Shown piece after piece: positions 10,546-24,800 of a stretch of DNA of 64,000 bases (the stretch's first letter is position 1; each line of letters begins with the position of its first letter). A program made the translations under genes and the position numbers. The notes below the pieces were generated by a model that had not been told where the DNA came from, ran no database searches, and saw nothing but the letters and a program-made list of their open reading frames with translations. Origin of the DNA: Sipunculus nudus (Eukaryota; Annelida; Sipuncula; Golfingiida; Sipunculidae); assembly GCA_026874595.1 (NCBI GenBank), contig CM049310.1, forward strand, positions 68,278,056 to 68,342,055, in the 5' to 3' direction.

Positions 10546-13500
10546 GTGAAAGAGGAATTTGTAGCCCTAATCGACAAGCAAGAAAAAGTCAGAATGAATG
10601 GGTAACTTCTCTTTCGCTAAAGCTAAATATTTATGTTAATTATATAATGCACTGTATTAGCCTATATAATGCACAAAGATACCCGCACAGGGTCATTAAA
10701 GTACCAGCAGTAAAACAGATGCCTGCACTTGGTCGTTACCATATACAAGCAGTAACAAAAATACCCGTGCATGGTCCTTATAATACGAGCAATAACAAAG
10801 ATACCCGTGCATGGTCGTTAAAATACGAGCAGGAACAAAGATACCCGTGCATGGTCGTGAAAATACGAGCAGTAACAAAGATACCCGTGCATGGTCGTGA
10901 AAATACGAGCAGGAACAAAGATACCCGTGCATGGTCGTTAAAATACCAGCAGTAACAGAGATACCCTTGCTTGGTTGTTAAAATACGAGCAGTAACAAAG
11001 AAACCCGCACATGGTCGTTAAAATACGATCAGTAACAAACATACCCGTTCATGATCGTAAAATACAAGCAGTAACAAAGATACCCGTGCATGGTCGTTAA
11101 AATACGAGCGGTAACAAAGATACCCGTGCGTGGTCATTAAATACATGCGTAACAAAGATACCCGTGCATGGTCGTTAAAATACGAGCAGTAACAAAGATA
11201 CCCGCACATGGTCGTTAAAATAGGAGCAGTAACAAAGATACCCATGCATGGTCGTTAAAATATGAGCAGTAACAAAGATAACCGTGCATGGTCGTTAAAA
11301 TACGAGCAGTAACAAAGATACCCGTGCATGGCCCTTATAATACGAGCAGTAAAAAAGATACCCGTGCTTGGTCATTAAAGTACATGCGTAACAAAGATAC
11401 CCGTGCATGGTCCTTATAATACGAGCAGTAACAAAGATACCCGTGCTTGGTCGTTAAAATACGAGCAGTAACAAAGACACTCGTGCTTGGTCGTTAAAAT
11501 GCGAACATTAACAAAGATACCCATGCATGGTCGTTAAAATACTAGCAGTAACAAAGATACCCGTACATGGTCGTTAAAATACGAGCAGTAACAAAGATTG
11601 CCGTGCATGGTCGTTAATATACGAGCAGTAACAAAGATACCCGCACATGGTCGTTAAAATACGAGCAGTAACAAATATACCCGCACATGGTCGTTAAAAT
11701 ACGATCAGTAACAAATATATACCCGTTCATGGTCGTAACATACAAGCAGTAACAAAGATACCCGTGCATGGTCGTTAAAAGACGTGCAGTAACAAAGATA
11801 CCCGTGCATGGTCCTTATAATACGAGCAGTAACAAAGATACCCGTGCATGGTCGTTAAAATACGAGCAGTAACAAAGATACCCGTGCATGGTTCTTATAA
11901 TACGAGCAGTAAAAAAGATACCCGTGCTTGGTCGTTAAAGTACATGCGTAACAAAGATACCCGTCCATGGTCCTTATAATACGAGCAGTAACAAAGATAC
12001 CCGTGCTTGGTCGTTAAAATACGAGCATTAACAAAGATACCCGTGCATGGTCGTTAAAGTACATGCGTAACAAAGAAACCCTTGCATGGTCGTTAAAATA
12101 CGAGCAGTAACAAAGATACCCGTGCATGGTCGTTAAAATACGAGCAGTAACAAAGAAACCCATGCATGGTCGTTAAAATACGAGCAGTAACAAAGATACC
12201 AGTGCATGGTCGTTAAAATACGAGCAGTAACAAAGATACCCGTGCATGGTTCTTATAATACGAGCAGTAAAAAAGATACCCGTGCTTGGTCGTTAAAGTA
12301 CATGCGTAACAAAGATACCCGTCCGTGGTCCTTATAATACGAGCAGTAACAAAGATACCCGTGCTTGGTCGTAAAAATACGAGCATTAACAAAGATACTC
12401 GTGCTTGGACGTTAAAGTGCGAACAATAACAAAGATACCCGGGCATTGTCGTTAAAATACGAGCAGTAACAAAGATACCCGCACATGGTCGTTGAAATAC
12501 GCACAGTTACAAAGATTGCCGTGCATGGTCGTTAAATACGAGCAGTAACAAAGAAACCCGAAAATGGTCGTTAAAATGCGAGCAGTAAAAAATATACCCG
12601 CACATTGTCGTTCAAATACGATCAGTAACAAACATATACCCGTTCATGGTCGTAAAATACAAGCAGTAAGAACGATACCCGTGCATGGTCGTTTAAAGAC
12701 GAGCAGTAACTAAGATAACCGTGCATGGTCCTTATAATACGAGCAGTAACAAAGATACCCGTGCATGGTCGTTCAAATACGAGCAGGAACAAAATTACCG
12801 GTGCATGGTCGTGAAAATATGAGTAGGAACAAAGATATCCGTGCATGGTCGTTATAATACGAGCAGTAACAAAGATACCCCTGCTTGGTCGTTAAAATAC
12901 GAGCAGTAACAAAAATACCAGTGCATGGTCGTGAAAATACGAGCAGTAACAAAGATACTCGTGCATGGTCCTTATAATACGAGCAGTAACAAAGATACCC
13001 GTGCTTGGTCGTTAAAATACGAGCAGTAACAAAGACACTCGTGCTTGGTCGTTAAAGTACGAACAGTAACAAAGATACCCGCACATGGTCGTTAAAATAC
13101 GAGCAGTAACAAAAATACCAGTGCATGGTCGTGAAAATACGAGCAGTAACAAAGATACCCGTGCATGGTCGTTAAATACGAGCAGTAACAAAGAAACCCG
13201 TGCATGGTCGTTAAAATACGAGCAGTAACAAAGATACCCGGGCATTGTCGTTAAAATACGAGCAGTAAGAAAAATACCCGCACATGGTCGTTGAAATACG
13301 CGCAGTTACAAAGATTGCCGTGCTTGGTCGTTAAAATATGAGCAGTAACAAAAATACCAGTGCATGGTCGTGAAAATACGAGCAGTAACAAAGATACCCG
13401 TGCATGGTCCTTATAATACGAGCAGTAACAAAGATACCCGCACATGGTCGTAAGATACGAGCAGTAACAAAGATACCTGCATATGGTCGTTAAAATGCGT

Positions 13501-13879
13501 TCAGTAACAAACATGCCCGTTCATGGTCGTAAAATACGAGCGGTAACAAAGATACCCGTGCATGGTCGTTAAAATACGAGCAGTAACAAAGATACTCGTT
13601 CTTGGTCGTTAAAGTACGAACAGTAACAAAGATACCCGGGCATTGTCGTTAAAATACGAGCAGTAACAAAAATACCCGCACATGGTCGTTGAAATACGCG
13701 CATTTACTAAGATTGCCGTGCATGATCGTTAAAATACGAGCAGTAACAAAGATACCCGCACATGGTCGTTAAAATACGAGCAGTAACATAGATACCAGCA
13801 CATGGTCGTTAAAATACGAGCAGTAACAAACAAACCCGTACATGGTCGTAAAATACAAGCAGCAACAAAGATACCCGTG

Positions 13880-16800
13880 CTTGGTCGTTAAAATACGAGC
13901 GGTAACAAAGATACTTGTGCATGGTCGTTAAAGTACATGCGTAACAAAGATACCCGTGCATGTTCGGTAAAATACGAGCAGTAACAAAGACACCCGTGCA
14001 TGGTCGTTAAAATACGAGCAGTAACAAAGATTGCCGTGCATGGTCGTTAAAATAGGAGCAGTAACAAAGATACCCGCACATGGTCGTTAAAATACGAGCA
14101 GTAACAAAGATACCCGCACATGGTCGTTAAAATACGATCAGTAACAAACATACCCGTTCATGGTCGTAAAATACAAGCAGTAACAAAGATACCCGTGCTT
14201 GGTCGTTAAAAAACGAGCGTAAACAAAGATACCCGTGCATGGTCGTTAAAGTACATGCTTAACAAAGAAACCCTTGCATGGTCGTTAAAATACCAGCAGT
14301 AACAAAGATACCCGTGCATGGTCGTTAAAATACGAGCAGTAACAAAGATACCCATGCATGGTCGTTAAAATACGAGCAGTAACAAAGATACCAGTGCATG
14401 GTCGTTAAAATACGAGCAGTAACAAAGATACCCGTGCATGGTTCTTATAATACGAGCAGTAAAAAAGATACCCGTGCTTGGTCGTTTAAGTACATGCGTA
14501 ACAAAGATACCCGTGCATGGTCCTTATAATACGAGCAGTAACAAAGATACCCGTGCTTGGTCGTTAAAATACGAGCATTAACAAAGATACTCGTGCTTGG
14601 ACGTTAAAGTGCGAACAATAACAAAGATACCCGGGCATTGTCGTTAAAATACGAGCAGTAACAAAGATACCCGCACATGGTCGTTGAAATACGCACAGTT
14701 ACAAAGATTGCCGTGCATGGTCGTTAAAATACGAGCAGTAACAAAGATACCCGCACATGGTCGTTAAAATACGAGCAGTAACAAAGATACCCGTGCATGG
14801 TCGTTAAAATACGAGCAGTAACAAAGATTGGCGTGCATGGTCGTTAAAATACGAGCAGTAATAAAGATACCAGCACATGGTCGTTAAAATACGAGCAGTA
14901 ACAAATATACCCGCACATTGTCGTTCAAATACGATCAGTAACAAACATATACCCGTTCATGGTCGTAAAATACAAGCAGTAAGAACGATACCCGTGCATG
15001 GTCGTTTAAAGACGAGCAGTAACTAAGATACCCGTGCATGGTCCTTATAATACGAGCAGTAACAAAGATACCCGTGCATGGTCGTTAAAATACGAGCAGG
15101 AACAAAATTACCGGTGCATGGTCGTGAAAATATGAGTAGGAACAAAGATATCCGTGCATGGTCGTTATAATACGAGCAGTAACAAAGATACCCGTGCTTG
15201 GTCGTTAAAATACGAGCAGTAACAAAAATACCAGTGCATGGTCGTGAAAATACGAACAGTAACAAAGATACTCGTGCATGGTCCTTATAATACGAGCAGT
15301 AACAAAGATACCCGTGCTTGGTCGTTAAAATACGAGCAGTAACAAAGACACTCGTGCTTGGTCGTTAAAGTACGAACAGTAACAAAGATACCCGCACATG
15401 GTCGTTACAATACGAGCAGTAACAAAAATACCAGTGCATGGTCGTGAAAATACGAGCAGTAACAAAGATACCCGTGCATGGTCGTTAAAATACGAGCAGT
15501 AACAAAGAAACCCGTGCATGGTCGTTAAAATACGAGCAGTAACAAAGATACCCGGGCATTGTCGTTAAAATACGAGCAGTAAGAAAAATACCCGCACATG
15601 GTCGTTGAAATACGCGCAGTTACAAAGATTGCCGTGCTTGGTCGTTAAAATATGAGCAGTAACAAAAATACCAGTGCATGGTCGTGAAAATACGAGCAGT
15701 AACAAAGATACCCGTGCATGGTCCTTATAATACGAGCAGTAACAAAGATACCCGCACATGGTCGTAAGATACAAGCAGTAACAAAGATACCTGCATATGG
15801 TCGTTAAAATGCGTTCAGTAACAAACATGCCCGTTCATGGTCGTAAAATACAAGCAGTAACAAAGATAACCGTGCATGGTCGTTTAAATACGAGCGGTAA
15901 CAAAGATACCCGTGCATGGTCGTTAAAATACGAGCAGTAACAAAGATACCCGTGCTTGGTCGTTAAAATACGAGCATTGACAAAGATACTCGTGCTTGGT
16001 CGTTAAGGTGCGAACAGTAACAAAGATACCCGCACATGGTCGTTGAAATACGCACATTTACAAAGATTGCCATGCATGGTTGTTAAAATACGAGCAGTAG
16101 CAAAGATACCCGCACATGGTAGTTAAAATACGAGCAATAACAAAGATACCCGTGCATGGTCGTTAAAATACGAGCGGTAACAAAGATAACCGTGCATGGT
16201 CGTTAAAGTACATGCGTAACCAGTGCATGGTCGTTAAAATACGAGCAGTAACAAAGATACCCGTGCATGGTCGTTTAAATACGAGCAGTAACAAAGATAC
16301 CCGTGCATGGTCGTTAAAATACGAACAGTAACAAAGATACCAGTGGATGGTCGTTAAAATACGAGCAGAAACAAAGATACCCATGCATGGTCCTTATAAT
16401 ACGAGCAGTAAAAAAGATACCCGTGCTTGGTCGTTAAAGTACATGCGTAACAAAGATACCCGTGCATGGTCCTTAAGATACGAGCAGTAACAAAGATACC
16501 CGTGCTTGGTCGTTAAAATACGAGCAGTAACAAAGATACCCGTGCATGGTTCTTATAATACGAGCAGTAAAAAAGATACCCCTGCTTGGTCGTTAAAGTA
16601 CATGCGTAACAAAGATACCCGTGCATGGTCCTTATAATACGAGCAGTAACAAAGATACCCGTGCTTGGTCGTTAAAATACGAGCATTAACAAAGATACTC
16701 GTGCTTGGACGTTAAAGTGCGAACAATAACAAAGATACCCGGGCATTGTCGTTAAAATACGAGCAGTAACAAAGATACCCGCACATGGTCGTTGAAATAC

Positions 16801-19800
16801 GCACAGTTACAAAGATTGCCGTGCATGGTCGTTAAAATACGAGCAGTAACAAAGATACCCGCACATGGTCGTTAAAATACGAGCAGTAACAAAGATACCC
16901 GTGCATGGTCGTTAAAATACGAGCAGTAACAAAGATTGGCGTGCATGGTCGTTAAAATACGAGCAGTAATAAAGATACCAGCACATGGTCGTTAAAATAC
17001 GAGCAGTAACAAATATACCCGCACATTGTCGTTAAATTCGATCAGTAACAAACATATACCCGTTCATGGTCGTAAAATACAAGCAGTAAGAAAGATACCC
17101 GTGCATGGTCGTTTAAAGACGAGCAGTAACTAAGATACCCGTGCATGGTCCTTATAATACGAGCAGTAACAAAGATACCCGTGCATGGTCGTGAAAATAC
17201 GAGCAGGAACAAAATTACCGGTGCATGGTCGTGAAAATATGAGTAGGAACAAAGATACCCGTGCATGGTCGTTATAATACGAGCAGTAACAAAGATACCC
17301 CTGCTTGGTCGTTAAAACACGAGCAGTAACAAAAATACCAGTGCATGGTCGTGAAAATACGAGCAGTAACAAAGATACTCGTGCATGGTCCTTATAATAC
17401 GAGCAGTAACAAAGATACCCGTGCTTGGTCGTTAAAATACGAGCAGTAACAAAGACACTCGTGCTTGGTCGTTAAAATACGAACAGTAACAAAGATACCC
17501 GCACATGATCGTTAAAATACCAGCAGTAACAAAAATACCAGTGCATGGTCGTGAAAATACGAGCAGTAACAAAGATACCCGTGCATGGTCGTTAAAATAC
17601 GAGCAGTAACAAAGAAACCCGTGCATGGTCGTTAAAATACGAGCAGTAACAAAGATACCCGGGCATTGTCGTTAAAATACGAGCAGTAACAAAAATACCC
17701 GCACATGGTCGTTGAAATACGCGCAGTTACAAAGATTGCCGTGCTTGGTCGTTAAAGTATGAGCAGTAACAAAAATACCAGTGCATGGTCGTGAAAATAC
17801 GAGCAGTAACAAAGATACCCGTGCATGGTCCTTATAATACGAGCAGTAACAAAGATACCCGCACATGGTCGTAAGATACGAGCAGTAACAAAGATACCTG
17901 CATATGGTCGTTAAAATGCGTTCAGTAACAAACATGCCCGTTCATGGTCGTAAAATACAAGCAGTAACAAAAATAACCGTGCATGGTCGTTAAAATACGA
18001 GCGGTAACAAAGATACCCGTGCATGGTCGTTAAAATACGAGCAGTAACAAAGATATCCATGCATGGTCGTTAAAATACGAGCAGTAACAAAGATACCCGT
18101 GCATGGTCGTTAAAATACGAGCAGTAACAAAGATACCCATGCATGGTCGTTAAAATACGAGCAGTAACAAAGATACCCGTGCATGGTCGTTAAAATACGA
18201 GCAGTAACAAAGATACCCGTGCATGGTCCTTATAATACGAGCAGTAAAAAAGATACCCGTGCTTGGTCTTTAAAGTACATGCGTAACAAAGATACCCGTG
18301 CATGGTCCTTAAGATACGAGCAGTAACAAAGATACCCGTGCTTGGTCGTTAAAATACGAGCATTGACAAAGATACTCGTGCTTGGTCGTTAAGGTGCGAA
18401 CAGTAACAAAGATACCCGCACATGGTCGTTGAAATACGCACATTTACCAAGATTGCCATGCATGGTTGTTAAAATACGAGCAGTAGCAAAGATACCCGCA
18501 CATGGTAGTTAAAATACGAGCAGTAACAAAGATACCCGTGCATGGTCGTTAAAATACGAGCGGTAACAAAGATAACCGTGCATGGTCGTTAAAGTACATG
18601 CGTAACCAGTGCATGGTCGTTAAAATACGAGCAGTAACAAAGATACCCGTGCATGGTCGTTTAAATACGAGCAGTAACAAAGATACCCATGCATGGTCGT
18701 TAAAATACGAGCAGTAACAAAGATACCAGTGCATGGTCGTTAAAATACGAGCAGAAACAAAGATACCCGTGCATGGTCCTTATAATACGAGCAGTAAAAA
18801 AGATACCCGTGCTTGGTCGTTAAAGTACATGCGTAACAAAGATACGCGTGCATGATCGTTAAAATACCAGCAGTAACAAAAATACCCGTGCATGGTCGTT
18901 AAAATACGAGCAGTAACAAAGAAACCCGTGCATGGTCGTTAAAATAGGAGCAGTAACAAAGATACCCGGGCATTGTCGTTAAAATACGAGCAGTAACAAA
19001 AATACCCGCACATGGTCGTTGAAATACGCGCAGTTACAAAGATTGCCGTGCTTGGTCGTTAAAGTACGAGCAGTAACAAAAATACCAGTGCATGGTCGTG
19101 AAAATACGAGCAGTAACAAAGATACCCGTGCATGGTCCTTATAATACGAGCAGTAACAAAGATACCCGCACATGGTCGTAAGATACGAGCAGTAACAAAG
19201 ATACCTGCATATGGTCGTTAAAATGCGTTCAGTAACAAACATGCCCGTTCATGGTCGTAAAATACAAGCAGTAACAAAAATAACCGTGCATGGTCGTTAA
19301 AATACGAGCGGTAACAAAGATACCCGTGCATGGTCGTTAAAATACGAGCAGTAACAAAGATATCCATGCATGGTCGTTAAAATACGAGCAGTAACAAAGA
19401 TACCCGTGCATGGTCGTTAAAATACGAGCAGTAACAAAGATACCCATGCATGGTCGTTAAAATACGAGCAGTAACAAAGATACCCGTGCATGGTCGTTAA
19501 AATACGAGCAGTAACAAAGATACCCGTGCATGGTCCTTATAATACGAGCAGTAAAAAAGATACCCGTGCTTGGTCGTTAAAGTACATGCGTAACAAAGAT
19601 ACCCGTGCATGGTCCTTAAGATACGAGCAGTAACAAAGATACCCGTGCTTGGTCGTTAAAATACGAGCATTGACAAAGATACTCGTGCTTGGTCGTTAAG
19701 GTGCGAACAGTAACAAAGATACCCGCACATGGTCGTTGAAATACGCACATTTACCAAGATTGCCATGCATGGTTGTTAAAATACGAGCAGTAGCAAAGAT

Positions 19801-21835
19801 ACCCGCACATGGTAGTTAAAATACGAGCAGTAACAAAGATACCCGTGCATGGTCGTTAAAATACGAGCGGTAACAAAGATAACCGTGCATGGTCGTTAAA
19901 GTACATGCGTAACCAGTGCATGGTCGTTAAAATACGAGCAGTAACAAAGATACCCGTGCATGGTCGTTTAAATACGAGCAGTAACAAAGATACCCATGCA
20001 TGGTCGTTAAAATACGAGCAGTAACAAAGATACCAGTGCATGGTCGTTAAAATACGAGCAGAAACAAAGATACCCGTGCATGGTCCTTATAATACGAGCA
20101 GTAAAAAAGATACCCGTGCTTGGTCGTTAAAGTACATGCGTAACAAAGATACGCGTGCATGGTCCTTAAGATACGAGCAGTAACAAAGATACCCGTGCTT
20201 GGTCGTTAAAATACGAGCATTGACAAAGATACTCGTGCTTGGTCGTTAAAGTGCGAACAGTAACAAAGATACCCGCACATGGTAGTTAAAATATGAGCAG
20301 TAACAAAGATACCCGCACATGGTAGTTAAAATACGAGCAATAACAAAGATACCCGCGCATGGTCGTTAAAATACGAGCGGTAACAAAGATACCCGTGCTT
20401 GGTCGTTAAAGTACATGCGTAACAAAGATACCCGTGCATGGTCCTTAAGATACGAGCAGTAACAAAGATACCCGTGCTTGGTCGTTAAAATACGAGCATT
20501 GACAAAGATACTCGTGGTTGGTCGTTAAAGTGCGAACAGTAACAAAGATACCCGCACATGGTAGTTAAAATATGAGCAGTAACAAAGATACCCGCACATG
20601 GTAGTTAAAATACGAGCAGTAACAAAGATACCCGCACATGGTCGTTGAAATACGCACAGTTACAAAGATTGCCGTGCATGGTCGTTAAAATACGAGCAGT
20701 AACAAAGATACCCGCACATGGTCGTTAAAATACGAGCAGTAACAAAGATACCCGTGCATGGTCGTTAAAATACGAGCAGTAACAAAGATTGGCGTGCATG
20801 GTCGTTAAAATACGAGCAGTAATAAAGATACCAGCACATGGTCGTTAAAATACGAGCAGTAACAAATATACCCGCACATTGTCGTTAAATTCGATCAGTA
20901 ACAAACATATACCCGTTCATGGTCGTAAAATACAAGCAGTAAGAAAGATACCCGTGCATGGTCGTTTAAAGACGAGCAGTAACTAAGATACCCGTGCATG
21001 GTCCTTATAATACGAGCAGTAACAAAGATACCCGTGCATGGTCGTGAAAATACGAGCAGGAACAAAATTACCGGTGCATGGTCGTGAAAATATGAGTAGG
21101 AACAAAGATACCCGTGCATGGTCGTTATAATACGAGCAGTAACAAAGATACCCCTGCTTGGTCGTTAAAACACGAGCAGTAACAAAAATACCAGTGCATG
21201 GTCGTGAAAATACGAGCAGTAACAAAGATACTCGTGCATGGTCCTTATAATACGAGCAGTAACAAAGATACCCGTGCTTGGTCGTTAAAATACGAGCAGT
21301 AACAAAGACACTCGTGCTTGGTCGTTAAAATACGAACAGTAACAAAGATACCCGCACATGATCGTTAAAATACCAGCAGTAACAAAAATACCAGTGCATG
21401 GTCGTGAAAATACGAGCAGTAACAAAGATACCCGTGCATGGTCGTTAAAATACGAGCAGTAACAAAGAAACCCGTGCATGGTCGTTAAAATACGAGCAGT
21501 AACAAAGATACCCGGGCATTGTCGTTAAAATACGAGCAGTAACAAAAATACCCGCACATGGTCGTTGAAATACGCGCAGTTACAAAGATTGCCGTGCTTG
21601 GTCGTTAAAGTATGAGCAGTAACAAAAATACCAGTGCATGGTCGTGAAAATACGAGCAGTAACAAAGATACCCGTGCATGGTCCTTATAATACGAGCAGT
21701 AACAAAGATACCCGCACATGGTCGTAAGATACGAGCAGTAACAAAGATACCTGCATATGGTCGTTAAAATGCGTTCAGTAACAAACATGCCCGTTCATGG
21801 TCGTAAAATACAAGCAGTAACAAAAATAACCGTGC
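13880..21835. repeat. 7955-bp higher-order repeat, copy 1
   Basis: The diagnostic monomer ATACTTGTGCATGG followed by GTGCATGTTCGGTAAA starts at 13911 and again at 21866, an offset of 7955. The order of monomer variants that follows is the same in both copies for nearly 8 kb. Boundaries are uncertain by a few tens of bases because the flanking monomers are similar. Confidence 0.9.
17700..20314. repeat. 1307-bp higher-order repeat pair
   Basis: The variant string including ATATCCATGCATGG, GTACATGCGTAACCAGTGC and GATTGCCATGCATGG occurs twice with a 1307-bp offset (for example 18549 and 19856). The same pair is present at 26504/27811 and 30997/32304, so it predates the 7955-bp duplication. Confidence 0.85.
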
Positions 21836-24800
21836 ATGGTCGTTAAAATACGAGCGGTAACAAAGATACTTGTGCATGGTCGTTAAAGTACATGCGTAAC
21901 AAAGATACCCGTGCATGTTCGGTAAAATACGAGCAGTAACAAAGACACCCGTGCATGGTCGTTAAAATACGAGCAGTAACAAAGATTGCCGTGCATGGTC
22001 GTTAAAATAGGAGCAGTAACAAAGATACCCGCACATGGTCGTTAAAATACGAGCAGTAACAAAGATACCCGCACATGGTCGTTAAAATACGATCAGTAAC
22101 AAACATACCCGTTCATGGTCGTAAAATACAAGCAGTAACAAAGATACCCGTGCTTGGTCGTTAAAAAACGAGCGTAAACAAAGATACCCGTGCATGGTCG
22201 TTAAAGTACATGCTTAACAAAGAAACCCTTGCATGGTCGTTAAAATACCAGCAGTAACAAAGATACCCGTGCATGGTCGTTAAAATACGAGCAGTAACAA
22301 AGATACCCATGCATGGTCGTTAAAATACGAGCAGTAACAAAGATACCAGTGCATGGTCGTTAAAATACGAGCAGTAACAAAGATACCCGTGCATGGTTCT
22401 TATAATACGAGCAGTAAAAAAGATACCCGTGCTTGGTCGTTTAAGTACATGCGTAACAAAGATACCCGTGCATGGTCCTTATAATACGAGCAGTAACAAA
22501 GATACCCGTGCTTGGTCGTTAAAATACGAGCATTAACAAAGATACTCGTGCTTGGACGTTAAAGTGCGAACAATAACAAAGATACCCGGGCATTGTCGTT
22601 AAAATACGAGCAGTAACAAAGATACCCGCACATGGTCGTTGAAATACGCACAGTTACAAAGATTGCCGTGCATGGTCGTTAAAATACGAGCAGTAACAAA
22701 GATACCCGCACATGGTCGTTAAAATACGAGCAGTAACAAAGATACCCGTGCATGGTCGTTAAAATACGAGCAGTAACAAAGATTGGCGTGCATGGTCGTT
22801 AAAATACGAGCAGTAATAAAGATACCAGCACATGGTCGTTAAAATACGAGCAGTAACAAATATACCCGCACATTGTCGTTCAAATACGATCAGTAACAAA
22901 CATATACCCGTTCATGGTCGTAAAATACAAGCAGTAAGAACGATACCCGTGCATGGTCGTTTAAAGACGAGCAGTAACTAAGATACCCGTGCATGGTCCT
23001 TATAATACGAGCAGTAACAAAGATACCCGTGCATGGTCGTTAAAATACGAGCAGGAACAAAATTACCGGTGCATGGTCGTGAAAATATGAGTAGGAACAA
23101 AGATATCCGTGCATGGTCGTTATAATACGAGCAGTAACAAAGATACCCGTGCTTGGTCGTTAAAATACGAGCAGTAACAAAAATACCAGTGCATGGTCGT
23201 GAAAATACGAACAGTAACAAAGATACTCGTGCATGGTCCTTATAATACGAGCAGTAACAAAGATACCCGTGCTTGGTCGTTAAAATACGAGCAGTAACAA
23301 AGACACTCGTGCTTGGTCGTTAAAGTACGAACAGTAACAAAGATACCCGCACATGGTCGTTACAATACGAGCAGTAACAAAAATACCAGTGCATGGTCGT
23401 GAAAATACGAGCAGTAACAAAGATACCCGTGCATGGTCGTTAAAATACGAGCAGTAACAAAGAAACCCGTGCATGGTCGTTAAAATACGAGCAGTAACAA
23501 AGATACCCGGGCATTGTCGTTAAAATACGAGCAGTAAGAAAAATACCCGCACATGGTCGTTGAAATACGCGCAGTTACAAAGATTGCCGTGCTTGGTCGT
23601 TAAAATATGAGCAGTAACAAAAATACCAGTGCATGGTCGTGAAAATACGAGCAGTAACAAAGATACCCGTGCATGGTCCTTATAATACGAGCAGTAACAA
23701 AGATACCCGCACATGGTCGTAAGATACAAGCAGTAACAAAGATACCTGCATATGGTCGTTAAAATGCGTTCAGTAACAAACATGCCCGTTCATGGTCGTA
23801 AAATACAAGCAGTAACAAAGATAACCGTGCATGGTCGTTTAAATACGAGCGGTAACAAAGATACCCGTGCATGGTCGTTAAAATACGAGCAGTAACAAAG
23901 ATACCCGTGCTTGGTCGTTAAAATACGAGCATTGACAAAGATACTCGTGCTTGGTCGTTAAGGTGCGAACAGTAACAAAGATACCCGCACATGGTCGTTG
24001 AAATACGCACATTTACAAAGATTGCCATGCATGGTTGTTAAAATACGAGCAGTAGCAAAGATACCCGCACATGGTAGTTAAAATACGAGCAATAACAAAG
24101 ATACCCGTGCATGGTCGTTAAAATACGAGCGGTAGCAAAGATAACCGTGCATGGTCGTTAAAGTACATGCGTAACCAGTGCATGGTCGTTAAAATACGAG
24201 CAGTAACAAAGATACCCGTGCATGGTCGTTTAAATACGAGCAGTAACAAAGATACCCGTGCATGGTCGTTAAAATACGAACAGTAACAAAGATACCAGTG
24301 GATGGTCGTTAAAATACGAGCAGAAACAAAGATACCCATGCATGGTCCTTATAATACGAGCAGTAAAAAAGATACCCGTGCTTGGTCGTTAAAGTACATG
24401 CGTAACAAAGATACCCGTGCATGGTCCTTAAGATACGAGCAGTAACAAAGATACCCGTGCTTGGTCGTTAAAATACGAGCAGTAACAAAGATACCCGTGC
24501 ATGGTTCTTATAATACGAGCAGTAAAAAAGATACCCCTGCTTGGTCGTTAAAGTACATGCGTAACAAAGATACCCGTGCATGGTCCTTATAATACGAGCA
24601 GTAACAAAGATACCCGTGCTTGGTCGTTAAAATACGAGCATTAACAAAGATACTCGTGCTTGGACGTTAAAGTGCGAACAATAACAAAGATACCCGGGCA
24701 TTGTCGTTAAAATACGAGCAGTAACAAAGATACCCGCACATGGTCGTTGAAATACGCACAGTTACAAAGATTGCCGTGCATGGTCGTTAAAATACGAGCA